A stretch of 59,534 nt of DNA from Chloroflexi bacterium AL-N1 (GCA_013122435.1 WYDT01000044.1:1-59534); one strand, 5' to 3'; numbered from the stretch's first letter, positions 34,478 through 44,150 are shown. Numbers and translations are program-made. Notes: generated by a model from the letters alone, not told the origin.

Positions 34478-35878
34478 TTATGGAACGGCGTTAAGTACTA
34501 CCCAACCTTGATTCGTGTTGCTACGAGCAAATACGACAAGATCGGTGGCACCTGATGGTACATCAAAAATGAATGCTACGCTGGTAAGAACACCATTGGC
34601 TGGTACAGGACTTTGCATACTCAGGTCTGCATTAATACCTGGAATAACATAGGCACCGGAAACATCTGGTAAGGGATCTCGCACTTGCCCTTGTGCATCT
34701 TTCAGCACAAAGAAATCTGCTGGTATCGGTTGAGGAGTGCCAGTACTATTAGCCACCTGTAAAATGACTACCATGTAGGTCCCCTGTGCTGTAAAGCCTC
34801 CGACTTGAGGGCCAATGAGAGCACCACATCCACCAAAACAGTTACCTGGGAATGCGTAACTCCATCCGTTAGACTCAAGAATCGTTGCAATGGGCACTAT
34901 TTCGGGTGTAGCACCCGCAATATCTGCAGGTATCGTAGGAGCCTGTGGTTGGTTACCCTCGCCTTCAGGTGGTGTACCCTCGCCTTCAGGTGATGTACCC
35001 TCGCCTTCAGGTGGTGTACCCTCGCCTTCGGGGGGTATACCTTCTGTATCGGGTGTACCCTCGCCTTCGGGCGGGGTGCTTTCTGCACTGGGCGTACCCT
35101 CGCCTTCGGGGGGTATGCCTTCTGTATCGGGTGTACCCTCGCCTTCGGGCGGGGTGCTTTCTGCACTGGGCGTACCTTCGCCAATACCACCTGCTTCCGC
35201 AGTAGCTGTGGCATCGGTTGGTGCTACAGCCCCACCATTTTCCTCAACAGTAGCAGTGATGTCACCTACAGCAACAGGATCATCACCTGAGCCTCTATTA
35301 AAGAAGAAGATACCAATAATACAGATAAGTATAAGCGCAATCAGCCCTAACAGTAATGGACTCAATCCACCACGGTTGTTACGGCGATTCTCAATTCGTT
35401 CACGGGCAGTGGTACCCGTAACCCCTGCTTGATCATCGTCATAATCCCCGCTCCGTATAGGCGTCGGATCATTGCGTGGTGGCGGTGCCTCTTTGGGAAC
35501 AGTATCATAATCTTCGAAGGCTGCGTCAAGTTCGGCCGCATACATCTCTTCTTCACTCAGATCTTGTCTTGGCGGTGGTGCTGGCTCTGATGGTGGTGGT
35601 GTGGCAGCAGGAGCCTCTGCTTTAGCGGTTTGAGGAGTAACCCCCATCGCCTGAAGGCCTTTAATAGCCATTTCATTGGTTGGATCAAGTTCAACCACCC
35701 GCTCTAGCGCAGCACGTCGTTCATCGGGACCTTCGGCTACACCAGCGAGCCAAAGCCAAGCCTGAACATTGTCTGGTTCTTGGCGTGTCAATAAGCTAAA
35801 CAGATTGCGCGCTTCTTCGCGGTTACCTTCGCGCGCAGCCGCGATTCCGAGTTGCAGAATCGTATCTGCTTCCGCCAT
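34478..35878 (-). CDS. TPR / membrane-anchor / DUF4352-like protein (paralog 2)
   Basis: 466 residues. TPR-like N-terminus (LGIAAAREGNREEARNLFSLLTRQEP, in two helices, then AWLWLAGVAEGPDERRAALERVVELDP). An acidic linker follows, then one membrane helix (LSPLLLGLIALILICIIGIFFF). A spacer is made of repeated PPEGEGTP units, and a C-terminal beta domain follows (YMVVILQVANSTGTPQPIPADFFVLKDAQG, in two strands). The spacer contains tandem DNA repeats and can be expected to vary in length between strains. A pair of cysteines (GNCFGGCG) begins the outer domain. Confidence 0.8.
   Translation of the reverse strand: MAEADTILQLGIAAAREGNREEARNLFSLLTRQEPDNVQAWLWLAGVAEGPDERRAALERVVELDPTNEMAIKGLQAMGVTPQTAKAEAPAATPPPSEPAPPPRQDLSEEEMYAAELDAAFEDYDTVPKEAPPPRNDPTPIRSGDYDDDQAGVTGTTARERIENRRNNRGGLSPLLLGLIALILICIIGIFFFNRGSGDDPVAVGDITATVEENGGAVAPTDATATAEAGGIGEGTPSAESTPPEGEGTPDTEGIPPEGEGTPSAESTPPEGEGTPDTEGIPPEGEGTPPEGEGTSPEGEGTPPEGEGNQPQAPTIPADIAGATPEIVPIATILESNGWSYAFPGNCFGGCGALIGPQVGGFTAQGTYMVVILQVANSTGTPQPIPADFFVLKDAQGQVRDPLPDVSGAYVIPGINADLSMQSPVPANGVLTSVAFIFDVPSGATDLVVFARSNTNQGWVVLNAVP
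34955..35175 (-). repeat. Coding minisatellite, 21-bp and 78-bp units
   Basis: Units of 21 bases (ACCCTCGCCTTCAGGTGGTGT type) occur in four near-copies, followed by two almost identical 78-base units. For example, CTTCTGTATCGGGTG recurs 78 bases apart. All are multiples of three, so the reading frame is kept. Confidence 0.85.
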
Positions 35879-36208
35879 GCTGGCTCCTTCCTGACGGCGC
35901 CCGTGAGTGGGCCCGGTTTACTACAATTAAGGCGATTTCAGCTTGGTCGTGCCAATTTGGCAACGAAAAAGCGCAGCAGAATGGCATGCAGCGCATATTC
36001 TACCACAGCCAGGTTTTACGGTCAACCTTGTTTTTTCGCTGATGTGCTGGAAATAAGCTTCTCAAGTGCAAAGAGTTTTTTTATAGGTGCCGTGATTTGA
36101 GCACATGGGTACGCCGTTCCATACGCTACTTATCCGTGGTACCATACCGATGCAAAGCCGTAGATAGCTATGATCAAAGACGAGTGTCACCTTATAGGAG
36201 GAAGTTTT
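35879..36208. promoter_or_regulatory. Divergent intergenic region
   Basis: 330 bases between a minus-strand TPR gene and the plus-strand CBS gene. It must contain both promoters. I see no strong -10/-35 pair or long hairpin, and no small gene. Confidence 0.35.
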
Positions 36209-37639
36209 ATGACCACCATAGACCAAGCAGATACAACCAGAAGGTCAGAGATCAAAGAAACCATTCTTGACGCCATTGGAAATACCCCTCTTGTGCGACT
36301 ACACAAAGTTGCACGTGGTGTTCGCCCTGAAGTATTGGTGAAACCTGAATTTCTTAATCCTGGTGGAAGTGTTAAAGATCGTATCGGTTTGGCGATGATT
36401 GAGGCGGCTGAACGTGCAGGCCAGATCAAACCTGGTGGAACTATTATCGAATGTACCAGTGGCAATACCGGGGTGGGCCTCGCTATCGCTGCTACGATCA
36501 AAGGTTATAAGACGATTTTTGTTATGCCCGATAAAATGAGCGATGAGAAAATTCGACAATTGCGTGCTTTTGGGTCGCGTGTCGTCATCACGCCTACCGC
36601 TGTCGAACCCGATGATCCTCGTTCATACTATTCAGTCGCAAAGCGCCTTGCTGAAGAAACACCAAACTCTATTCTGACCGGACAATACTGGAACCCGGCG
36701 AATCCAGAGGCGCATTACCTCAGTACAGGCCCTGAACTGTGGCGGCAAACAGATGGTCGTATTAGGGTTTTTATTGCTGGAATGGGTACAGGTGGTACGA
36801 TTAGTGGTGTGGGTCGATATCTCAAAGATCAGAATCCACAGGTCAAGATTGTTGGTGTTGATCCGGTAGGTTCATTGCTGCATCACTATTTTCAGACCCG
36901 TGAATTGACCCCAGCCCATGGATATAAAGTTGAAGGTGTGGGAGAAGACTTTCTGCCAGGATCTCTGGATTTTGATGTGATTGATGACACAGTCCAGGTC
37001 AGTGACCGTGAAAGTTTTGTGATGACACGACGACTGGTGCGTGAAGAAGGTCTCTTCTGTGGTGGTTCATGTGGCCTGGCGATGGCTGGGGCACTCAAAT
37101 GGTTACGAAGCAGCGGGAGCACCTTGACCGAAGACGATATGGTAGTGGTGTTATTACCCGATAGTGGATCACGCTATCTATCGAAGATTTTTGATGACAA
37201 CTGGATGCGTGAGAATGGCTTCTTCGATCAAACGCGTGTCGTGGATTTGCTTGCTATCCACACAGATGAGATGATTACAGCCAGCGAGAATACCAGTGTG
37301 GAAGCCGCGATTCGACACATGAAAACCCATGGCATTTCACAGCTTCCGGTACTCGACTCTGCTGGCAATTTACACGGTATTATTAATGAGGGAGATTTGC
37401 TTGATTATCTTATCTCTGGTGGTGCAATGGATCACACGATTGCAAATATCCATGCCCATGAAGTGGCAACGGTTGATCCTGAAACGCCTGTTGAAGATCT
37501 CATGATGATTTTCAGCCATAATCAAGTAGCAATTGTGGTCGATAATACGGTACCAATTGGTATCGTGACCAAAATCGATGTGATTGATTTTCTGGGGAAT
37601 CGTGGACAGTTGGGAATTTCGACAACAGAAGACATATAA
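36209..37639 (+). CDS. Cystathionine beta-synthase / cysteine synthase with CBS domain pair
   Basis: 476 residues. The fold-type II PLP core has cofactor Lys56 in NPGGSVKDRIG, the phosphate-binding loop in ECTSGNTGVGLA, and GTGGTISGVGR. A C-terminal pair of CBS domains (about 355-475: MKTHGISQLPVLD and VATVDPETPVEDLMMIFSHN) probably binds adenosyl ligands for control. The enzyme joins serine or O-acetylserine with homocysteine or sulfide; sequence alone does not settle which. GGAGGAAG fixes the start at 36209. The M14 peptidase starts 16 bases after its stop, so the two are likely co-transcribed. Confidence 0.9.
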   Translation: MTTIDQADTTRRSEIKETILDAIGNTPLVRLHKVARGVRPEVLVKPEFLNPGGSVKDRIGLAMIEAAERAGQIKPGGTIIECTSGNTGVGLAIAATIKGYKTIFVMPDKMSDEKIRQLRAFGSRVVITPTAVEPDDPRSYYSVAKRLAEETPNSILTGQYWNPANPEAHYLSTGPELWRQTDGRIRVFIAGMGTGGTISGVGRYLKDQNPQVKIVGVDPVGSLLHHYFQTRELTPAHGYKVEGVGEDFLPGSLDFDVIDDTVQVSDRESFVMTRRLVREEGLFCGGSCGLAMAGALKWLRSSGSTLTEDDMVVVLLPDSGSRYLSKIFDDNWMRENGFFDQTRVVDLLAIHTDEMITASENTSVEAAIRHMKTHGISQLPVLDSAGNLHGIINEGDLLDYLISGGAMDHTIANIHAHEVATVDPETPVEDLMMIFSHNQVAIVVDNTVPIGIVTKIDVIDFLGNRGQLGISTTEDI

Positions 37640-37655
37640 AAGAGGAATTGAAAGC

Positions 37656-39329
37656 ATGCCCACAATCGATTTTACTCGCTATTATCATTATGATGAACTG
37701 ACAAAGGCGCTCCAGGGTTTTGCAAAGGAATACCAGCAACTCGTACAACTCTCATCGATTGGCCAGAGCCATGAAGGGCGCGAAATCTGGTGTATGGCCA
37801 TTACCAACAGTGCAACCGGTCCCACCGATGAAAAACCGACGTGCTGGTTGGACGGAAACCTCCACGCGACTGAGGTGACTGGTGCGATGGGGGCGCTCCA
37901 TGTGATTCAGTATCTGTTAACCAACTATGGTCACGATCCCGCAATGACCCGGTTACTGGATCAACGCGCTTTCTACATCGTTCCACGGGTCAATCCTGAT
38001 GGGGCAGAGCAATATCTGACCACGGGTCGTTACTTGCGTAGTGGGACGCGGCCATATCCATACACCGACGAACGCGATGGATTATATCCTGATGATATTG
38101 ATGGTGATGGTAAGATTCTCCAGATGCGTGTCCTTGATCCTGATGGTGCGTGGAAGGTCTCTGCCCAAGATCCACGGTTGATGTGTCGGCGTGGCCCTGA
38201 TGAGGAAGGGGGAACTTATTATCGTCTACACAAAGAAGGCCGTATTCGCAACTACGATGGATATAACGTCAAAATAGCGCCACCGCGCCAAGGACTGGAT
38301 TTCAATCGTAACTTTCCCTATATCTGGGCACCGGAAGGCGATCAGGCGGGTGCTGGCTCCTATCCGGCTTCTGAACCGGAAATACGTGCAATTGTTCATT
38401 TTATGACTGAGCATCCAAATATCTTTGGTGCGATTTCGTATCATACCTTCAGTGGTGCTATTTTACGCCCCTTTAGCGATCAGCCTGATGATGCGCTGCC
38501 ACTGGGTGATCTCAATACGTTCAAAGAAATTGGTCAGCGTGGCACGGCCCTGACAGGCTATCCACATCTGTCAGTCTACCACGGGTTCCGTTACGACCCA
38601 CGTGGCGTTATGCGTGGTGCGTTCGACGATTGGGCCTATGATATGCGTGGTGTTTTTGCCTTCACCGTTGAATTGTGGGACATGATCGGTGAGGCCGGGA
38701 TCAAAGAACGTGATTTTATTGACTGGTTTCGTGACCACCCCGATGAAGATGACCTCAAGTTGTTGGCCTGGAATGATAAACATCTGGATGGCAAAGGCTT
38801 TATTAATTGGCGACCCTTTGATCATCCGGAACTTGGTCTCGTAGAGATTGGTGGTTGGGACGAACGCATGACTTTTGGGAATCCACCACCACAATTTCTG
38901 CTACCAACCCTTGAACCAAATACAGACTTTGTCGTGGCTCTGGCACGGATGGGTCCACGGTTAGAGTTACGCGAATGTACAGCTACCCGGATAAGCCAGG
39001 GTGTGTATCGTCTTCACGCTGTACTGGTGAATACGGGTTACCTTCCGACATATGGAAGCCAAAAGATGTTAGAGCGTAAACTAGCACGTCCTATCGAAGT
39101 ACAACTCGGGCTTCCTGCAGGTGGTGAGATTGTCACGGGCGAGGTGTGGCAGGAGATTGGACAACTGGAAGGGCGCAATCACAAACGGGGCTTGTTTCGA
39201 CCTGATTTTCCAACGGATCATTTGTGTACGTTGGAATGGACGGTGCAAGCACCCGAGAATAGTGAGATTTCCTTAGCGGCTGTATCACAACTGGCTGGAA
39301 CTGTGCGTGGCAAAGTTATGCTGAAGTGA
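37656..39329 (+). CDS. M14-family zinc carboxypeptidase
   Basis: 557 residues. The zinc ligands His70 and Glu73 are in LDGNLHATEVTG. The third ligand is probably the His of ISYHTFSGAILRP, and the catalytic Glu is in FAFTVELWDMIGE. The substrate carboxylate site lies in the GLDFNRNFPYIW stretch. A C-terminal beta domain of about 120 residues follows. No signal peptide is visible, so it seems cytoplasmic, unlike secreted carboxypeptidases. GAGGAA precedes the ATG at 37656. Confidence 0.9.
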   Translation: MPTIDFTRYYHYDELTKALQGFAKEYQQLVQLSSIGQSHEGREIWCMAITNSATGPTDEKPTCWLDGNLHATEVTGAMGALHVIQYLLTNYGHDPAMTRLLDQRAFYIVPRVNPDGAEQYLTTGRYLRSGTRPYPYTDERDGLYPDDIDGDGKILQMRVLDPDGAWKVSAQDPRLMCRRGPDEEGGTYYRLHKEGRIRNYDGYNVKIAPPRQGLDFNRNFPYIWAPEGDQAGAGSYPASEPEIRAIVHFMTEHPNIFGAISYHTFSGAILRPFSDQPDDALPLGDLNTFKEIGQRGTALTGYPHLSVYHGFRYDPRGVMRGAFDDWAYDMRGVFAFTVELWDMIGEAGIKERDFIDWFRDHPDEDDLKLLAWNDKHLDGKGFINWRPFDHPELGLVEIGGWDERMTFGNPPPQFLLPTLEPNTDFVVALARMGPRLELRECTATRISQGVYRLHAVLVNTGYLPTYGSQKMLERKLARPIEVQLGLPAGGEIVTGEVWQEIGQLEGRNHKRGLFRPDFPTDHLCTLEWTVQAPENSEISLAAVSQLAGTVRGKVMLK

Positions 39330-39348
39330 TTATGTGGTTATATGCAAG

Positions 39349-39378
39349 CGAGGGAACAACAATTTTGTTGTTCCCTCG
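39349..39378. terminator. 14-bp perfect hairpin between convergent genes
   Basis: CGAGGGAACAACAA and its exact complement are separated by two bases (a real loop would use four to six). It sits between the M14 gene (+) and the microprotein gene (-), so it could end transcripts from both sides. Only the short A/T runs inside the stem resemble a U-tract. Confidence 0.6.
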
Positions 39379-39413
39379 GTATGCTTCATCAAACATGTTG
39401 TACGTGTCAAATA

Positions 39414-39506
39414 TTATGATTTTTTACGTCGACGCTTCCAACTATACCAAACGCTTGCGGCCCCAACTGATGCGCCTGCGAGTAATAACCAGGTGATAGG
39501 TTCCAT
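39414..39506 (-). CDS. 30-residue single-helix membrane microprotein (MEPI-type, second copy)
   Basis: The peptide begins MEPITWLLLAGASVGAA, forms one membrane helix and ends in a very basic tail (WKRRRKKS). It shares the MEPI start, the small-residue AGAxVGA core and the positive tail with the microprotein at 2273-2356. AAGGAA lies upstream of the ATG at suitable spacing. Downstream is the perfect hairpin at 39349. The function is unknown. Confidence 0.65.
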   Translation of the reverse strand: MEPITWLLLAGASVGAASVWYSWKRRRKKS

Positions 39507-39743
39507 GATGCATACTTCCTTTCAGGATGTTGTGATTGATTGATGTGTAATCAAGAAGTATCTGTTTTTGATGACGATAGTTGCCACAAAAAAGTGACAA
39601 TCAGGAAATGCGGAAAGAAAACTATCAATATAATTTAGCAACATTTTGCTGCATTGAAAGTATCTTAAAGAAACCATGATATTCTGCCCATAGCCTATCA
39701 GTCCTCTTGATACGCCACCATCTGGTAGATATGACAGGATGTA

Positions 39744-40151
39744 TTATTGGTCAAGAAATGATAGAAGTTGCATAATCTCTATCTCTTCATCTTGATACAT
39801 GGTTTCCGGCACCACACGTAATGTGAGCGACGCAGTGGTAAGCAGCCATCCCTCATCATCCTGCGGTGGAGAGAAAAGGTTCGTGGCACGCTCAAGCGCA
39901 ATCGCTCGTACTCCTCGAAATGTGATATTCCACCCCTGATCTGTCAAGTGTTCCGCAGTATTCTTGGCTTCACTCCAACGCAAGAGGGCTGCCCACAACG
40001 TTGCGCGATCATCACTTTCTCCCGCTTCAATCAGGGCAGCAGTCTCTAGTTGCGTGTGTGCTCGCCATAGCCACAATGGTGTGTCATCTTCTGGGCGTAA
40101 TGCACGAATAAGTACACGCAACCCAATCGGTTCACGGACCAATTCAGCCAT
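39744..40151 (-). CDS. Hypothetical protein, 135 residues
   Basis: The ATG at 40151 follows AGAGAGGTCAGG, a good ribosome site; the longer in-frame start at 40211 does not have one. The sequence is soluble, with an alpha/beta pattern (GLRVLIRALRPEDD, then LWRAHTQLETAALIEAGES and GWNITFRGVRAIALER). I recognise no domain. It is flanked by spacers and has no evident operon partner. Confidence 0.6.
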   Translation of the reverse strand: MAELVREPIGLRVLIRALRPEDDTPLWLWRAHTQLETAALIEAGESDDRATLWAALLRWSEAKNTAEHLTDQGWNITFRGVRAIALERATNLFSPPQDDEGWLLTTASLTLRVVPETMYQDEEIEIMQLLSFLDQ

Positions 40152-40298
40152 TCCAACCTGACCTCTCGCTGTCTTTTTATGCAGTATAGAGAGATTGTGC
40201 GATACATGCAAGTCGGTACATACTCATTACATAGTCCCTCTACCCTGCACCTGAAGACCTGCTCAACTGAGATCAAACTGATAGGGCTTTACCTGGTT

Positions 40299-40505
40299 AT
40301 GGTTACTACTTCATCTGAAACTGAGCAAGAACTCATTCTTTTTGCTGCCTCTGGGCGTTACCATAAGGCTACAAAACGGATGTACAAGCAGTTGTTATTC
40401 GAAGACATGTCAGGAAGGGTGCTACGAGGCCAATCAGATTACGATGAATTAGTGATACGCCGTTTGGAGCAGAGAGAAGATACGATGGGTGGATATCATA
40501 TATGA
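40299..40505 (+). CDS. Hypothetical protein, 68 residues, weak
   Basis: The frame VTTSSETEQELILFAASGRYHKATKRMYKQLLFEDMSG, read in pieces, is helix-rich and charged. The ATG at 40299 has no clear ribosome site, and an upstream in-frame start at 40179 overlaps the divergent promoter area. It may be a real small gene or chance. Confidence 0.3.
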   Translation: MVTTSSETEQELILFAASGRYHKATKRMYKQLLFEDMSGRVLRGQSDYDELVIRRLEQREDTMGGYHI

Positions 40506-40885
40506 TCCGCCCATTTTGCTGATATGGACCTCGTGTATAGGAAGGTATAGATGACACTTTTGTGAACAAAAACTATGTTTTAAGTAGCCCTTATACCATT
40601 CTTATACTGAAAAACACTACTTAAGTGCTATATTTTCAAATCTGATTATTTGCAGATTTTCGTAATTTCAGTATAATTCAAGAACTTTCATACTGAGAAG
40701 CTATACTTATTCTCAAAGTTTAGTTGAGTGTATTTTCATCTTTTTATGCGCTTAAACTAGATTGTGGGTTAATTAGACTACCTGCCTGAAGGAAAGGAGT
40801 ATAAAAGCCCTCGTTACAATTCGGTGTGTGTTTAGTGGGACATCACAATATTATTGTTGATAAAGTAATGGAGGTTCGAGAGGAT
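40506..40885. promoter_or_regulatory. AT-rich upstream region of the secreted metallopeptidase
   Basis: 380 bases without a gene, clearly richer in A and T than its surroundings. It contains a 7-bp inverted repeat (AAATCTG at 40638, CAGATTT at 40653) and several TATA-like hexamers (for example AGTATAATT near 40671). This fits a regulated promoter region, but I cannot single out one start site. Confidence 0.4.
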
Positions 40886-43800
40886 ATGAAATCCTTTCTC
40901 AAACGAGTTCACATGCCCATTGGTATTTTCCTGAGTGCCTTGATTGCACTTGGATTTTTGCCCGGCATTGCAGCGTCCACGTCGACAGTTGAGACTGTTG
41001 ATAATGTTCAAGCAGTAGAGCGCACCAGCAAGCAATTTGAACCACAACCAATCTATAACGCTGACGGGACGATTGATATTGGCCCAGTTGTTCGCAATAA
41101 AGATATGGCCCTCAGCATCGACACTACCTCGATTCAAGCACCTACCATCCAGCAAACGGGGAGCTATACTGTCGGCGATACCCGCACTTTTATTGCCTTA
41201 GATACGCTCAATGGCTTCTTTACTACAGATTACGAGGTACGTCTTATCTCTGATACAGTTGAGATCTGGGTGCAACAAGATCTTACCTATACAGATGCGG
41301 ATGGGAAAATCAATCCAATCCATCCTGACTCACGTGATCAAGAATATATCACCGATGAACGTATCATGGCCCTTGCGACGGCTACTGAGCGTGTTATTCC
41401 GATTAATGTTGAGTTTTACGGTGAGTATGCAGGTCGTGATGGAAGCAATGCACAGCTACCGACGCTTGTTCCTGATCTGAATCTCCCGGATGACTATTAT
41501 GCAGGTTCTGGAGATAGTGTTATCATCCTGGTCAGCAATGTGCGCGATGATAATTTCTATGACCCGATTAATAATTCATCGTTTGTAGCGGGCTTTTTCT
41601 CTGGTCAGGTGAATGGTTTTGCCGATCGCAATATCATATCGATTGATAGCAAGCAGTGGAACAGGCGCACAGGCCCACCCGATTTTGGCTATGAGGCGAC
41701 GATTGCCCATGAATTCCAGCATCTCATCCACAACGATCAGGATGGCGATGAGGACCTCTGGTTGAACGAAGGTGCCTCTGAATTTGCTGAGTTTCTGAAT
41801 GGCTACCGCCCTGCTCCAGACTCACATCGTACGACTTTCTCAGAATTTCCCGAAAACTCCCTCACCATCTGGGGTGATCAGGATGGTGATCCTGACCAGA
41901 GTTTTGAAGTTCTGGCAGACTATCAAATTGCATATTGGTTCTACTTGTATGTTGCAGGTCGGCTAAAAGAGGCTGATATTGGTGTTGAGAACCAGCAGTA
42001 CCTCAAGTATGTGTCTGAGTTGACCAAGAACCAATTAAATGGACCTGCAGCGTTTGACGATATGTTTGATGAAGTTGGTGCAGACTTTGATTTTATCGAT
42101 GTCTGGTCCGATTTCCGTACAGCTATGCTCTCCGGCACTACGAGCGATGAGACCGAGTGGGGCGATTATATCAGTGCATTTGATAGCCCTTCAGGGGTAC
42201 CGATTGCGCCACTAGACCTCGGATCGTTGCGGGAGAAACTGAACTTCGAGGGATACGACACGCCTGGTGCACCGCCATATGGTGCTGATTATATTGAGAT
42301 TGGCTGGTCGGACAAGATCTCAGAAGAAACGACACTTGATTTCAATGGTGATATCCGTATTCCAACCAATTGGACGACCGTTCCTGCATCAGAAGTTGGT
42401 GTTACTCCGCCTGATGGAATTGATAACGTGCTCTTCTCTGGTCACACTGACTTGACAGACAACTTTCTTATTTTTGAAGTTGATGTTCCTACTGATACTG
42501 CTACGTTGTCATTTGATACTCTCTATAACATTGAGGCAGAGTGGGACTTTGGTTTTACTCAGGTATCAACTGATACTGAAGATGCAACAGGCTTTGTCAG
42601 CCTACCCCTCAGTGGGACAACTTCGATCTCGAATACTGGCGCGCTGCCGATTATCAAAGACAACGTACCTGGCTATAGTGGGGTCAGCGGCACAGAAGAG
42701 GCGCTTGAATGGATCAATGTAACCTATGATATGAGCGAATATGCTGGTGAAACAGTCCTCATTGCATTTCGATATGCGACAGACTCAGGAACTGGTGGTC
42801 AGGTTGCGGAGCCAAACCCCGGTTGGTATCTGGCGAACGTCACAGTCGGTGATACGGATCTGTACACTGATGGTGATGCTGTGCCAGAGGATGCTCAAAG
42901 TATCTGGCAGGCACGCGAAACACAGAACGAGTTTCGTTTGAGTGTGGCAACGTTTGATGGCGACAATGTTGCCGAGGTTGAAGATGTTGAGCTGAATGAG
43001 AATGGCAATGGCTCGTTTGATTTTAGTGACTTGCTTGATAATGAGAACTTTGATGGAGATGGTGAGCGTGTCGTAGCGATGGTCTCAGTCGTTCCGCCGC
43101 CTGCTGGTGACGACCTCATTAGTGCACCATCAGGATATGCCGACTACACCCTGACCGGACTGCCGCCCTCACTGTACACCTCACGTGCGCGTGCGATAGG
43201 GTCGGCGCTGAACTCGACCACTCGGACACCCCGTGTGTATCCTGGAGATAACCTCACTGTGACGGTGACCGTTGACAACTTCGGGCGTAACGATGATCTG
43301 GAGAGTTCAGCGGCAGCCACTGCCCATGTTGCGGTGCCGATCCCTGACAATACCACATTCGTTGCTGGATCGTTTGAGTCTGATGTGGAGCCTGGAAACT
43401 TCCAAAATGTGAATGATCTTCAGGCAACATTCGGTGGCGATTTGCCAGCCTCACCAGGGGTATACTGGACAGGCAGTGTCTCAGCGACAGCCGATCTGTC
43501 ATTTGATCTGGCCGTTGCAGCACCATTAGAGATGAATTCAGAGATTACTCCAACGGTGTATATTGCTAATGCACCGTTCGATGAGAGTCCATCACAATTC
43601 TTCACTGACATTGAGGAAGCGGTAACAGTTGTTTCACCGCTAACGTTGTCTGGTGCCGAAATTCAAAGTGAAGAAGTACCAGCCGGTGCTGAGGCAAAAT
43701 TCGTCTATACGTTGCTGAATACGGATGATGAAACACGTGCGGTTGATTTCTCTTATTCCCTTCCGGAAGGCACCGAACTGGTCTCTCTTGATGTACAAAA

Positions 43801-44098
43801 CAAACCCCTTGGAAGCGATGAAGGTGGTGCTGTGGCACTTCAACAAACCTCGCGTATCCAGGTACCATCGTTTATTGAGACGGAACAGATAACCGAAGTG
43901 ACGATAGTACTGCAAACCTCAACAGAAAACGAGGGAGATGTCCTTGATCCGCAGGTTGTTCTGAGTCAGCCAGACAGTGACTTTATCTACAATGAAGTTG
44001 CTGTGCCAGGCGGTGGCCTGATTGTTGGTCCACCCTCCACGGAACCACCACCTGTGGACCCGACATTGCGAATATTCCTCCCAATTGTCGCTCGCTAA
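40886..44098 (+). CDS. Large secreted zinc metallopeptidase with C-terminal LP motif
   Basis: 1070 residues. The signal peptide ends near residue 30 (MPIGIFLSALIALGFLPGIAA). The zinc site is His275-Glu276-x-x-His279 in IAHEFQHLIH, with the downstream Glu of LWLNEGASEF (295 or 299), as in M6/immune-inhibitor-A-like gluzincins. Beta-rich domains with DUF11-like repeats follow from about 780. The protein ends IFLPIVAR, matching the end of the S8 peptidase. GAGAGGAT precedes the ATG at 40886; ATGs at 40868 and 40826 lie upstream in frame. It is likely an extracellular protease for scavenging or predation (inference). Confidence 0.88.
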   Translation: MKSFLKRVHMPIGIFLSALIALGFLPGIAASTSTVETVDNVQAVERTSKQFEPQPIYNADGTIDIGPVVRNKDMALSIDTTSIQAPTIQQTGSYTVGDTRTFIALDTLNGFFTTDYEVRLISDTVEIWVQQDLTYTDADGKINPIHPDSRDQEYITDERIMALATATERVIPINVEFYGEYAGRDGSNAQLPTLVPDLNLPDDYYAGSGDSVIILVSNVRDDNFYDPINNSSFVAGFFSGQVNGFADRNIISIDSKQWNRRTGPPDFGYEATIAHEFQHLIHNDQDGDEDLWLNEGASEFAEFLNGYRPAPDSHRTTFSEFPENSLTIWGDQDGDPDQSFEVLADYQIAYWFYLYVAGRLKEADIGVENQQYLKYVSELTKNQLNGPAAFDDMFDEVGADFDFIDVWSDFRTAMLSGTTSDETEWGDYISAFDSPSGVPIAPLDLGSLREKLNFEGYDTPGAPPYGADYIEIGWSDKISEETTLDFNGDIRIPTNWTTVPASEVGVTPPDGIDNVLFSGHTDLTDNFLIFEVDVPTDTATLSFDTLYNIEAEWDFGFTQVSTDTEDATGFVSLPLSGTTSISNTGALPIIKDNVPGYSGVSGTEEALEWINVTYDMSEYAGETVLIAFRYATDSGTGGQVAEPNPGWYLANVTVGDTDLYTDGDAVPEDAQSIWQARETQNEFRLSVATFDGDNVAEVEDVELNENGNGSFDFSDLLDNENFDGDGERVVAMVSVVPPPAGDDLISAPSGYADYTLTGLPPSLYTSRARAIGSALNSTTRTPRVYPGDNLTVTVTVDNFGRNDDLESSAAATAHVAVPIPDNTTFVAGSFESDVEPGNFQNVNDLQATFGGDLPASPGVYWTGSVSATADLSFDLAVAAPLEMNSEITPTVYIANAPFDESPSQFFTDIEEAVTVVSPLTLSGAEIQSEEVPAGAEAKFVYTLLNTDDETRAVDFSYSLPEGTELVSLDVQNKPLGSDEGGAVALQQTSRIQVPSFIETEQITEVTIVLQTSTENEGDVLDPQVVLSQPDSDFIYNEVAVPGGGLIVGPPSTEPPPVDPTLRIFLPIVAR

Positions 44099-44118
44099 GG
44101 TTGTTGCGAATACGCTAC

Positions 44119-44150
44119 GAGAGTGTGCCAGATGGTACACTCTCTTTTTT
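44119..44150 (+). terminator. Intrinsic terminator of the metallopeptidase gene
   Basis: An 11-bp stem (GAGAGTGTGCC with GGTACACTCTC, one G-T pair), loop AGAT, is followed by six Ts. A textbook terminator 20 bases after the stop. Confidence 0.9.

Noticed and set aside
34955..35175. CRISPR array
   Set aside because: The repeats are contiguous, without unique spacers, in units that are multiples of three within a coding frame.
34890..35432. Plus-strand frame of 180 codons opposite the TPR paralog 2 gene
   Set aside because: It is the mirror of the minus-strand repeat spacer; its Pro/Ser/Gly repeats follow from the antisense of the PPEGEGTP units, and it has no ribosome site.
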